Source of the DNA: Cryptomeria japonica | Lineage: Eukaryota > Streptophyta > Pinopsida > Cupressales > Cupressaceae | Assembly: GCF_030272615.1 (NCBI RefSeq) | Contig: NC_081415.1 | Span: 625,643,740 to 625,707,739 of the forward strand | DNA length: 64,000 nucleotides | Reading direction: 5' to 3' | Shown here: in pieces, positions 23,357-33,531 of the stretch | Layout: every line of letters begins with the position of its first letter | Numbering within the stretch: the first letter of the stretch is position 1 | Program-made: the position numbers and the translations under genes | The notes under the pieces: generated by a model | Told to the model about the DNA's origin: nothing | Database searches by the model: none | Seen by the model: the letters and a program-made list of their open reading frames with translations, nothing else

Positions 23357-24392
23357 TGTTAGAATCTCTGATACCAGGAGAAAACTTAGAGAGGGGGGGG
23401 AATCAGTTTTCCACAAGTATAAGAAATTAATGCAGGTTATAAACCATTTACTAGAGCACAATATAAACAACACAGTGAAAGATAAAAAATGAAAGTATAG
23501 AACACACAACACCAATATTTTTTACGTGGAAAACCCAGTAAAGGGAAAAACAATAGTGGGAAACCCTACCCACAGTCAGATAATACGTCTGCAACACTAT
23601 GAAATAATTATAATGGGGATTGCACTTGCAATCAGGCCAACTGTCTAGAGCTCACTGCTCATCACAAAAAAATGTCTCACTGACTTACATAAACAAAAGA
23701 TTACAATCTAGAGAAAATGAACTATGAAAGTAGAATCTCCTAATGCTTGATATAGTTCCAGTTAAGCACAGATGTATGCCCTGCAATACAAAAACCTTCA
23801 CAACCTTCACTAAATGATCCAACCTTGTTCGCACATAAACCTTTCAGTGATAATGAAGACATAACAATCGATATCCAAATTACATAAATATATCACCTAT
23901 AAATATAGATCATCAACCTTGATAACAAGTTCGGCTAAACCGTAAACCCATAAATTATAATTACAAAAATTACATCACATGATACCACTGGACCAATATT
24001 ATGATTTATATTACATAGCATGGACCTAATTCAAATTCCCAATCAATTATATTCATCGGAAATCATGCTAAGACCAATTTCAACACGTTTCACCAACCGG
24101 TAGAAACCCTCAGTGAATAACACTGAATAACCAACCAGATCCAAATAGGACCATCAAATCATCATGCTAGCCAATGCAAAGCCTCTAAAAAATTAGGACA
24201 TGATCAAGAATTCCCTTAGCATGTTATGAACCATTTCTATAAGCCAAACCAAAATCATTTAACCAAATCATCAAATATCACCAACTAGTAAAGCCAACTG
24301 GTACTTGGAAATACCAACTGGTAATCTAGAACATAAGTGATAGCTTCCGTAGCACCAAATCATCAACCAACTGAATATGATAAGCATATAAC
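23357..24392 (-). repeat. Copia A 5' LTR, truncated by B1 insertion
   Basis: It begins TGTTAGAATCTCTG and follows the 10846-12039 LTR closely for about 1030 bp, up to GCATATAACC. The sequence then switches to the B-family LTR. The remaining ~165 bp are not in the window. Confidence 0.9.
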
Positions 24393-25560
24393 CGTATACA
24401 CCTAAAAGTAGTTTGAAGATAATTAATTAAAGAAGCAATTATTTAATTAATACCCCTTTGTAATTTAATTGAATTGATTAGGCAATTTGATTAAATTCTC
24501 CCTTTCATCTACTTATTAATAAATCTAAGGATTTATTTAATAGGTTCATTTCAATAGTCCCCTTTGATTAAATAATTCAAATTAATTAATCCTCCCTCCA
24601 TTTAAATTCATTTCTTCTAATCTCCTAATTAATTAAAACAAATCAATTTGAGTTTTTGAGAATTAATTAGTCTTTCCCTATTATTTGAATTTTTAAATTC
24701 AAATTACCCACATGACTCCTAACTTCTAACCACTTGACCTAACCATCCCTCTAAGCTAACTCATTCTACCTAACCTTGGGTTTAACCAACCCTATCCTAT
24801 CTTGCACATCCTAACCTTCTTATCCTAAACTCCTATGGTGTGGATATTCTTCCCTTGAGACACATGGCACTTTGGCCACATGTCTAATTTCTTGGACACT
24901 TGACTTCTCATGAGCAAGGCTCCTTAACACTTGTCACCACAAAGATGACAAGTGTCCCTTCTTCCAACCTCTTCTCCAGCCTCCTCCAATTTCACCCTTG
25001 ATATCTTCAGACTCAATATTGACCATTGATTCCTGCCACCTCACCCTTGGCCTTGGAAATCCTATAAATATCCCCCATTTTGGAGCATAAAGGATCCCAT
25101 CTCATTATCAATTTAGGCATTGTTACTATAAGCATATCCATTCTAGCATATCATTTTGAGCATTGTTATTATAGGCAATTGTATTAGCTTAATTTGACCA
25201 TTTTCTAGCATAATTGTTGAATCATGTAGCTTAATCAATTTCTTTTCTATCTTAATTGCATCATCATCATAGCTTAATCATGCATATCATTAGATTAACT
25301 ATTCTCTTGGATCAATCTAGCATAATCAGTCTCATCTTTGCATATCATTATCATTTCAAATCCTCCATCTAGGTGTAGTCAAGTCATTGGGATTTCTTAT
25401 CTAGATATGAGAGCAAATCCATACTCGCATCTCTTAGGAGGTGATAGGTCACTTTGTCATGGTTCATCTTTCATTTTCTTATTATTTTATAACCATGCTT
25501 GTAATGATCTATTGAGTGTCTGTGTTGTAGTTGCAGGTACCACACTTCATAGGCACGCCA
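24393..25560 (+). repeat. B1 5' LTR
   Basis: 1168 bp. Shared with B2 over most of its length: the AT-rich start, the ACACATGGCACTTTGGCCACATGTC block near 24860, GACACTTGTCACCA near 24927, the TATA region, and the repeated TTAGGCATTGTTA. A TATAAATA box is at 25063-25070. Ends AGGCACGCCA. Confidence 0.88.
25063..25070 (+). promoter_or_regulatory. TATA box, B1 LTR
   Basis: TATAAATA, conserved with its flanks (CCTATAAATA, CATTTTGGAG) at 52852-52859 in B2. Confidence 0.75.
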
Positions 25561-25563
25561 TTT

Positions 25564-25581
25564 TGGTGCCCACCGTGGGGC
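25564..25581 (+). promoter_or_regulatory. B1 primer-binding site, probably tRNA-Lys
   Basis: TGGTGCCCACCGTGGGGC, identical in B2. From memory of plant tRNA-Lys (3' end ...CCCCACGGTGGGCGCCA) it would be complementary except for T at the fourth base. It contains the short inverted repeat CCCAC-C-GTGGG. Confidence 0.8.
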
Positions 25582-27649
25582 TGGAAATCTCATTTTTGGC
25601 CACTTAACATCATCAAATTTTCAATCTAGCAGGTTTCTGGCTGGGTCTGATTCAGGATTTGATATGATTTCCCTTTCTCTCTTTTACAAGTTCCTTTGTG
25701 TCCTCATACAAGCAGGTGAGAATTTTCATATGATCGGGTGAGAATTGTCATACAAAATTCTTCTTCTATGTTTTCAAAACAAATTGCATTTTAGGGTTTT
25801 CATGCTTTAATTTGATTATTACTAATGCTAACCCTGGCCTGTTTGTGAGTTTTTTTTGGAAGCCTAATAGGTTTTTGTAGGATGATTGTCAAAGATTATG
25901 CTTGTCAAAGCTTCATTTCATCAAAACACATCATGACTACTAACGTATCTATTTTGCAGATTGCCTAGGAGGACTCAAGCAAACTTTATGTCTTCTTTAA
26001 ATTTTCTAGGCACACTTATTTTTCTAATGGAAATGAACAAACATGTATTATGTGTTTTGATAATAGGTGGGTATGCTCTCACCTTTCTTAGGTGATCAGA
26101 AAGCTAGACTCGTCTTTTGCTTTCAATAGTGCATATCTTTAGCAGGCTTGCCCTCCCGAGGAGCCTATAAGGTCAAAGCCATTAAGTCCGGTGAGAGGGG
26201 AATGACACGAGTGGGAATGGCTAACGCCAAGTACTCCAACCCACTATAAAATAAATGTGATTTGATGAAAATCAAGTCAATGGTAGTTCTCGGGAATATC
26301 TCTCCTTCATACCGTCGGGTATATCAAACCTTGGTTTTCAAGGCTGGGAGACCTCTTAATTGAGTTTATACCCCGACACGCCGAACGGATCCCTTACTAG
26401 TTCCAATTAATATTAGAAGCTACCCAGTTCACCTCCAAAAGGGGGATAATCTTTTTGCAAGAAAGATAGTAACTCTCCCAAGACACTTGCCATATTGTGC
26501 CCCCATTAGCGTTTGGAGTCAAATAATATGATGTTGAGAATCGATTGCGTGAGACTTAGTGACCATATTTTGATTAGATATTGTGTGTGTACCTAAGTTT
26601 GTAAGCAAAGATTTTCTCTCTCAGCCAACTTCCTTAGGTAGCCTACTGTGATTGAGGTCACTTATCATATCATGTGTTTGTTGTGTCTTCATCCCTAAAA
26701 TAGAAAATCAAACATCTAAAACACTGGAAAATAGAAGCAAAACATCAAACTTCATTGATCAAAAATATGTCCAAACAAATTTTTTATCTTTGTTCTGTCC
26801 TCTGTCATACAAGTTTGTTAGTTTGTCATACAAAGCATCTATTTTATTGTCTAGTCCAATGAGAATTGTCGTACGAGTCAGTTTAGTAGAGAATTTTATG
26901 TCATCTTTCATCGTTTGGTCTAGTGGGAATTATCATACGAGGTAGTTTGGCAGATAATTTTGTGTCATCATTTGTCATGTGGTTATGTGAGAAAGCTCGT
27001 ACAAGTTTATGTCTTCTATAATGCGAGATTTCTAGTTTGTCGTATGAGCCTGTCTAAATTGTCATTCGGGGCTGTATAATTTGTCGTACGAATTTATGTC
27101 TCTATCTGTCTAGAAGTGTCTTCTTTCATGTCTTTTTTAGATCTGTCATATTTGCTTGGTCAGTTTATAGTGAGCATAAACACCTGTTATCTGTCATTAT
27201 GTGCTTAGATTGTCTTCTTGGTTCGCTTGATCAAGTTATCATATGTCAAATCAGACTCTAGAAATAGACACCTCAATATTTTCAAGTATTCACCTTCAAC
27301 AAGTTCAAGATCTAAACATTTCAAAGTGCATTATCACCCTCTTTAATAAACTGATCACTCAAAACATAGTTTCTCATCAGGATCTATCATCCTCTATCAT
27401 GAAACTACAACATTTGGTAAGGATAACCTTGTCCCACATTGTAGGATATATCATTCCTATTGGACTTGGTTTTTATCAAAATCATCATCATTGCACTCCA
27501 AAACCGAAGATCGAAAAACTTGCAAACTTTTAAACACTTGAATCATCTTTTCGTGTCATATCACTCTATCGCATTTAAATTGACAATTGATCACTTATTG
27601 AAACAACTTTTGGACAATTGAATCCTAGTGTAATATCTAACACACATGT
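25582..27649 (+). other. B1 leader with variable repeat region
   Basis: About 2 kb between primer-binding site and gag. Blocks at about 26020-26110, 26400-26640 and 27240-27650 match the B2 leader (53930-54030, 54330-54580, 55440-55882), for example TATGCTCTCACCTTTCTTA and TAGTAACTCTCCCAAGACAC. Between them lie non-conserved segments. The one at 26780-27110 has recurring GTC(A/G)TACGA(G) and GTCATACAA words. No long conserved ORF is present, so this looks like an untranslated leader. Confidence 0.7.
26780..27110 (+). repeat. Degenerate GTCATACGAG repeats in B1 leader
   Basis: Words such as GTCATACAAG, GTCGTACGAG, ATCATACGAG, GTCGTATGAG and GTCGTACGAA recur about every 25-60 bp, with further copies at about 25707 and 25750. 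The position matches that of the 21-bp arrays in B2 but the sequence is different. Confidence 0.55.
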
Positions 27650-28034
27650 ATGCCCATTTTAACCAGGGCTCGGAGATGAAAGATTGCAGAAATATAAATA
27701 GAAACATTTGAAATAACTGAAGATTATAGAAACATGGAAAACAAAGATGAAATAAAAGTTGAAGAGGAAATAATAGAACAACATGTTAGAGACATCAAAA
27801 AATATCTACAATTCGATAAATTTATGGAGAAAATATTGGAGGGAGACAAAGAAAAATATTTCCTAATGTTAGCAAACTTTGGTGCTACACTCCCCCAAGA
27901 TTTGATGTGAACAAATTGACACAAACGAGAAGTGACCCCCCTTAATAACGGACAATATGAGGATATTTTTGGTCTCAAAATTAATAACACGTCAATTTCT
28001 AGTAACACCAAAACCAATGAGGAAACTTACATTC
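27650..28034 (+). pseudogene. B1 gag, N-terminal piece
   Basis: The counterpart of the B2 gag start at 55883, with matching residues MPILTRA, IETFEITEDYR, DIKKYLQFDKFM and EKYFLMLAN. It has a TGA and a TAA within the first 20 codons and a one-base deletion near 27903. It is cut at CATTC (28030-28034), where Tat-C is inserted, and continues at 40942. Confidence 0.85.
28030..28034. repeat. Target-site duplication, left copy (Tat-C)
   Basis: CATTC before the Tat-C LTR; the same five bases follow the other LTR at 40942-40946, and B2 has CATTC once at the corresponding gag position (about 56267). Confidence 0.92.
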
Positions 28035-28463
28035 TGTGTGGGGGAAAAAAGCGAGACTAGGTTAATCATGCCCTAATCCTACCTTTTGACACACATTACG
28101 GAATACGAAAGAGCCTAGAGATATCACACAATTGGCTACTTCTTTTGGTGAAAGAGAGAGCCACGGGATATCTATTAGGATTTCTATTCCCTTGTTGAAA
28201 TTGTAAGATCAAGTAATGCAAGTTCAAACCCTAATCCCAAAATGCAAGTATGAACTAATAACAAGATTGCAGAATTGAGATTAAACAATGAACAACTGTA
28301 AATACAAGGATGAAATAAGAATGCAGATGTGTACCCAGAGTCAAAATCGGACTGAAAATGTTCGGGATGGGGGCGCGGGCGCCACTGTCCTGAAAACTGT
28401 ACCGGAAACTGCTGTTCTGCAGTCTGGAACACTGTCGAAAAGCTGTCTGCAAACTGTCTGTCC

Positions 28464-28590
28464 GGAGGACTAGGGTGCCCAGCGCCTCTGTCCTAGGGAC
28501 CAGGGCGCCTAGTGCCCCTGTCCTGGCAGGACCAGGGCACCCAGCGCCCCTGTCCTGGCAGGACCAGGGCGCCCAGCGCCCCTGTCCCAG
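28464..28590. repeat. GC-rich ~32-bp tandem repeat in Tat-C LTR
   Basis: Four units built on GGACCAGGGCGCCCAGCGCC followed by CCTGTCC. The right LTR has three units (39706-39800). The core GGGCGCC also occurs at 28372-28391, at 29392-29398 and in the array at 30517-30665. Confidence 0.88.
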
Positions 28591-28689
28591 TCTTCTGCTC
28601 TGCAATTTGATACAGAGTGCTGTCTCAACCTTCTTTCTCCGGATCTGTATCCCGCGGCGTCGTCTGAATTCCGAAACCTACAGTGATAT

Positions 28690-28769
28690 CTGGAAAAGGG
28701 TGTATGGGCGGCTATATAGGGTTTTGCCTCTGGAAAAGGGTGTATGGGCGGCTATATAGGGTTTTGCCT
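28690..28769 (-). repeat. 40-bp duplication holding the LTR TATA box
   Basis: Two perfect 40-bp copies (28690-28729, 28730-28769), each with GGCTATATAGGG; on the element's strand these are TATATAG boxes. The right LTR has a single copy with its box at 39923-39928. The left LTR therefore has two candidate TATA boxes. Confidence 0.9.
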
Positions 28770-29771
28770 TAGTCAAACCCCCGCTTTGGTGATTTCCACC
28801 TCCACGAATAGCCAAGTTGTTTTTTAAAATGTATTGTGTGTGCAGACCTAGGGTGTGTGCAAGGTCCTAAAATGCAAGAAAGCAAACTAGAGCAACCTAG
28901 AAAGTAAACCCTAATTGCTTGTAAATGATAACGTAAATTCTCTAAAACAAGATGCAAAGTGATCTAAAGCATGAATAAATGATGTATTGAAGCTTATGTA
29001 AAGACATGAAAACAACATGAAATCATACCCAACCCTCAAGGGATGAGTACAAGCCAATCTTCAGTCGGTAATCTCCTATTGTTCTTCAATGTCTTCCAAG
29101 CCCTAAGTGGATGAAATGAATTTGATAGATGCTTGATAGAAAGATGTTGTAAGATGTTGAAGTCTTCAAAGATCTGCCCTTTCGCTGCATATGAAGTTTT
29201 TGGAAACAAAAATCGGATCCCTTCAAATGAGGAAAGAGAGCTTTTATGTATGAAACCCTAGGTCGTAAATTCGCATTTTGGCCGACCTAGAGATTGAATA
29301 TCCTGCCAATTTCTTGGGGTTAAGCTTTATTTTATGATTGGATCGCGGTCCTAAAATTTCGGGAAAAATGTCCGGGACCATGTTGCACTCCGGGCGCCAC
29401 GGTCCTGACAACTTTTCACCAAATTTTCAGGGCCGTCGGATATGATGATTTTAGAGAGAATCCCGAAGTTACAAGTGATTTTGAGATGTTTTGACCCCGA
29501 AACCAAGCCCCCAAGTTCGAAATAGGACTTAATTAGGGTTTTTGATTAAGTGGTGCATTGGAGGAATAAAATGCGAAGGGCGCGCTTTAGTGAAAAGGGC
29601 CCAATTTTATGATGTAGAGAATGATGAAATAGGACCTTAGACCTAATTAATTTGATTAATTAAGTGCTTAAGGAGAAATGCAATGCAAAATGTAAAATGC
29701 ACTAAGGCGGGTGCTAAACTAGGTGTGAAATTGTACCGCCCTAGCAAGTGCGTACAATTTACGATGCTACA

Positions 29772-29787
29772 TTTAGCCCCCACTTTA
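29772..29787 (-). promoter_or_regulatory. Polypurine tract of Tat-C
   Basis: Plus-strand TTTAGCCCCCACTTTA, reverse complement TAAAGTGGGGGCTAAA, abuts the 3' LTR. Confidence 0.85.
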
Positions 29788-30353
29788 GCGGTCATATGAG
29801 TACTACGTGCATATGCAAGCTAAAGTACAGAAAAGTAAACATTATTTGAAAAAGGATATATCCATAAGTTGTTGGACGAAGCCCCCAGCGGTATCTGCAG
29901 TACACAGTTAGGAACCGCACCCTACAAAACACACGTTAGATCACAAAATCACCTAATGCTTACTAGGGAAAGTGATGAAATCTATGAGTAGCTATATGCC
30001 CCCCCTATTTCGACTTGCTTATTAGGGAGGTGAAACAGGGTAGCATGTTTACTTGCGACAAATTGTGTAAGAGAGTATTGATGAGGGGTGTTCACTAAAT
30101 AGGCTTCATCAGAGCACTTTTTGGAACATCCCAAGAGTAGGGGAAGGAAAATATGATTCCAATGCAACAAACGGTTCGAAAATCGCATCTCCCAAACTCA
30201 AGTTATGATAAAATGAATGACAGAGGAGAATTAGGGTTTCAAAAAGTAAGAATAAGCAAACGAGAGTATATACCTTGAAAGTGACACTTGTATTCGTCAC
30301 TTTGTTGATTTTAGAATACTATTCAGTGCAGTGGAGCCCACATAGCCATCATC
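29788..30353. other. Region upstream of the antisense PMD gene
   Basis: 566 bp with no ORF I support. It has short C-rich runs (GAAGCCCCCAGCGG near 29878, TATGCCCCCCC near 29995) that are purine tracts on the element's strand. It should hold the plus-strand promoter of the PMD gene; no clear TATA box was found. Confidence 0.5.
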
Positions 30354-30434
30354 ATGCCTTCAGGACGACCGAAGCGTCCCACGAGGATCGAGATCCTGCG
30401 CTAGGCCGTGATCGACGACGAGCCATTGGACGAG

Positions 30435-30767
30435 GTGAGTTGACTGAATGTTTGACTTTTGATTTTTCGCATGTTTGACTTTTCTGTGATTGTATGCGGG
30501 CCTTGAAGGCTGACCGGGGCCCACCTAGGGTGCCATGGTCCCCATGGGGCGCCCTGGTCCCCCCAGGGTGCCATGGTCCCTGACAGGGGCGCCATGGTCC
30601 CTTCAGGGCGCCATGGTCCCTGACAGGGCGCCATGGTCCCCTTAGGGCGCCATGGTCCCCAATCAGGGCTTGGTGAGAGGTTACAAGGCTAGCATACAAT
30701 GTACGACAGTTTGCATTAGTGTTTTTTATGGTCGAGTACTGATTACAGCCATGTTTTGATGTTGCAG
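30435..30767 (+). other. Intron 1 of the PMD gene
   Basis: Donor GAG/GTGAGT and acceptor GATGTTGCAG/GG; 333 bp; phase 0. It contains the GC-rich 20-bp array at 30517-30665. Confidence 0.75.
30517..30665 (+). repeat. ~20-bp GGGCGCCATGGTCCC tandem array
   Basis: About seven units such as GGGCGCCATGGTCCCTGACA, varied as GGGTGCC or CCTGGTCC. Each good unit has overlapping palindromes GGCGCC and CCATGG. It lies in intron 1 of the PMD gene, and related GGGCGCC..GTCCTGA words recur in the LTRs. Confidence 0.9.
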
Positions 30768-32403
30768 GGTCTCCCGTACATGAGAGAGCATACAGCAGGA
30801 CATATTCTTCGCACTTTGCGAGATCAGATTCTGCGGCTGACTCAGTCAGAGAGAGACACACTATTGATTGTGGGATTGTGGTCTGTGATTCTCATGTCGT
30901 CCATTCGATTTCATCCTGCGATGCTGATGGCCTTGATGGAGCGATGGGATCCTGACACATGCACTTTTCACCTTCCAGTAGGAGAGCTGACGGTCACACT
31001 TGAAGATGTATACCGTATACTTCATCTTCCTATCAGAGGAGCGACAGTTACATACGCGATCGATCGGTCAGTGGAGGATCATCAGAGAGAGCAGGTGTAT
31101 TGCATAGGGAGAGTCATGCCGAGTGAGACAAGAGGTCGCATCATGGTCAGCTGGTTCTTACATCCTACAGGGGAGGTACCCCTTCTGAGATGCCTTATGA
31201 TAGCCATCATAGCACTAGTCGTCTGCCCTAATGGGTGAGGCACGCATATGCATGGGGGTCTCACATGGTGTATCAGAGCGATGGAGAGACATAGGAGAGT
31301 GTATGCTTGGGGTCGGAGTATGCTTGCACATCTCTATCATGACCTTGAGGAGTATGTATTCGGACAGGGGTTCAGTTTGATGACATGCACACTTTTGCAG
31401 GTGTGGATTTTAGAGCACTTCACATGCACCAGGCCCGTCGGCTTTCCACTGAGTACAGCGAGTGAGCGACCTAGGGTGTTCGCTTATCCACTTACCAGCG
31501 AGTGGAGATTTGGAGATCTGTTATATTGGAGAGTGATTTTTGATAGACTGACATCCGAGGTGATAGTGTGGAGACCTTACCTACAGATGCACAGATGGGA
31601 TGGTATGGAGAGACAGTTAGCATGCCTACAGAGGAACCGCCTACTGCGAGGATGATATGCACACATCATAGTCCCCTTCTACTTCGACCGAGTACGGAGG
31701 CAGTTCGGGCTAGAGCAGTGTGTTCCAGCCGATGTGCCCATCTATACTCGACACTCATGGGTCCTTCCCAGACCTAGAGCAGTAGCGAGACCGATGATAG
31801 ATGACATCGAGACTACAGACTTAGAGGGATTTGATCAGGATGTAGTCACTAACTACTCTGCAGAGCCTGGAGCACAGCGCAGGTATGTCTCATGGTTTAT
31901 GAGATCATATCCAGGTCCTATCTTTTCACCAGATCATCCGACAGGCTATCCAGGCCCATGGAGACATGGAGACCAAGACGAGGACCAGGGATCCAGGTCA
32001 GAGGAGCCAGAGGAGGGAGAGGATCATGAGGAGGTGGGAGATCCTGATCCACCTACAGGCGATCAGTCCAGTGTCGAGGAGGAGGAGGAGGAGGATATAG
32101 ATAGAGAGGAGGATGAGGGAGATGTAGGTGATGATGCGGATGAGGATGAGGATGACGAGGAGGAGGATAGAGATGATGAGGAGGAATCGGATGCAGCTCC
32201 CCACCATTCAGGAGACGATACCATAGCTCTGGATCCACCTCTTATTCCTCAACAGGGGGAACATGAGGCGATACGGAGACCTGTTCCTAGTACCATCCAG
32301 CCTACACCCATCGTGGACAGATTATTCGAGCAAGGGGAGCCTAGCGGTGCCCAGGCACAGATGGTACCATATCATGATCCCTACTGGCGTGAGGGAGATC
32401 CAG

Positions 32404-32483
32404 GTATAGCAGTTTTATATTGATTGATTAATGTTTTGATGATATAGAATGGTACTAACAAAAAATCTATTCTACTACCATAG
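32404..32483 (+). other. Intron 2 of the PMD gene
   Basis: 80 bp, AT-rich, donor CCAG/GTATAG, acceptor CTACCATAG/CTAATG; phase 1. Splicing removes a TGA and joins GDPG to ANVQEWRSL, a natural continuation. Confidence 0.75.
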
Positions 32484-32824
32484 CTAATGTGCAAGAGTGG
32501 CGTTCCCTGATTGAGCAGGCAATGACAGACATTTCCATGATAGCACAGATCCCCAGTTCCTCACAGATTGCCTATAGGCCTCAGGGGAATGCAGGTCGGC
32601 ATGAGGACTTATTTTCCCCATTCCGAGTACAGGTAGATATATGGAGGGAGAGAGAGAGAGTCTTATCAGGGGACGTCCAGCAGGCGCAACAGAGAGAGAG
32701 AGTCCTATCAGAGGACCTCCAGCAGGCGCGGCGAGATCTAGCAGCAGCTCAGGCCGAGGCTACCACCTATCGCGCGATCCTTATGGATAGGGATCGTAGG
32801 AGTTCCTCTCAGAGTCACTCATGA

Positions 32825-33531
32825 TCTGTATCGCGCTACACACCCATGGGTCCACCTTCACGGCCAGATCAGGAGGGAGCGTCCAGTCGACACTCTCCAG
32901 CCACTAGCCCTAGGGATAGGAGATGATTTTATGATGTAAAAGAGAGGTCACATTTTGGATATACAGTGACCTATTTTTGTATACGATCCACATATATATA
33001 TTTGTATATATACATGCTTCTCTTTGTCTCAAATGTGTTATCTTTAATGCTTAAAACAATGTATATTTTGTTTTGATTAAATCTAATTCATTTGGTAAAT
33101 GTATATGCATGTTCAGAATTTAATTTCCATGTGATTGATTTCTCAATGCTCCATGATTAAATTGATACATGTGTGACTTAATTAAATATTTAATCAAGTA
33201 CTACATTGATGATAAGGAAGACCTATGCATTAAGTCTAAGAATCATATAACTAATGTGATTTAATTTTGAATTTAAACACAACATGATACGATTCTACTT
33301 AACACATAAAGACACTGTATAATATGCTAGCATAATAGGAATGTAAATCTTTTACAATTTACATAAATGAATTCAAGACAAACTATAAAGTAACAAGACA
33401 CGCTTGTCAGGAATGAAGCAATATAGATTAAACAACATAACATTTAATTCTATTTTGCTTTAATTAAGAGATACTAACATATTATCCAATGTTGAAGAAT
33501 TTGAAAAAGAAGATAGATGAAGAATGAAGAA
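32825..33531. other. AT-rich spacer between the PMD gene and pol ends
   Basis: About 700 bp where the two convergent genes of Tat-C end. It includes TATATATATTTGTATATATAC at about 32993 and low GC throughout; no ORF. It probably serves as 3' untranslated sequence for both directions. Confidence 0.55.

Larger units (their letters stand above)
10846..24392 (-). mobile_element. SIRE-like Ty1/copia element A (host of L)
   Basis: A minus-strand element: 3' LTR at 10846-12039, then, reading right to left, gag, protease, integrase, RT and RNase H between 23301 and 12262. Integrase before RT is the Ty1/copia order. The UBN2-type Gag with its KLETLYEGD block and the gag-pre-integrase domain resemble the SIRE/Maximus branch (lineage is inference). 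Element L interrupts it at 15008-21747. The 5' LTR stops at 24392, where B1 is inserted; its last ~165 bp should lie beyond the end of B1 and are not in the window. The element is dead: many stops, frameshifts, and FVND in place of the RT catalytic YVDD. Confidence 0.92.
28035..29771 (-). repeat. Tat-C 3' LTR (left)
   Basis: 1737 bp, TGTGTGGGGG to GATGCTACA. It is 72 bp longer than the right LTR; a 40-bp duplication at 28690-28769 and one extra ~32-bp unit in 28464-28590 account exactly for this. Confidence 0.95.
30354..32824 (+). pseudogene. Antisense plant mobile domain (PMD) gene with two introns
   Basis: Exon 1 at 30354-30434 (MPSGRPKRPTRIEIL), GT..AG intron 30435-30767, exon 2 at 30768-32403, intron 32404-32483, exon 3 at 32484-32824. 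All joins keep frame. In-frame stops are at 30402 (TAG), 31236 (TGA) and 31653 (TGA). Exon 2 carries the PMD (aminotransferase-like) hallmarks WDPDTCTFHLPVGELTVTLED, VYRILHLPI, YAWGRSMLAHLYHDL and DRVRRQFGLEQ. A long Asp/Glu tract (about 31970-32190) follows. Exon 3 is Arg/Glu/Gln-rich coiled coil (ERVLSGDVQQAQQ). PMD proteins occur in plant transposons and as host silencing factors; here it is cargo of Tat-C, transcribed against pol. Whether it is expressed is unknown. Confidence 0.85.

Noticed and set aside
28464-28590. CRISPR-like array
   Set aside because: Units are directly adjacent with no unique spacers, in a plant LTR; it is an ordinary tandem repeat.
30352-30861. Minus-strand frame with Gly/Pro/Trp repeats
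   Set aside because: It is the reverse complement of the GC-rich 20-bp array and crosses the PMD intron; the plus-strand gene explains the region better.
31998-32238. Minus-strand hydrophobic or His/Pro-rich frames opposite the PMD gene
   Set aside because: They are the complement of the acidic GAG/GAT repeat; the apparent membrane-like segment is an artefact of that composition.
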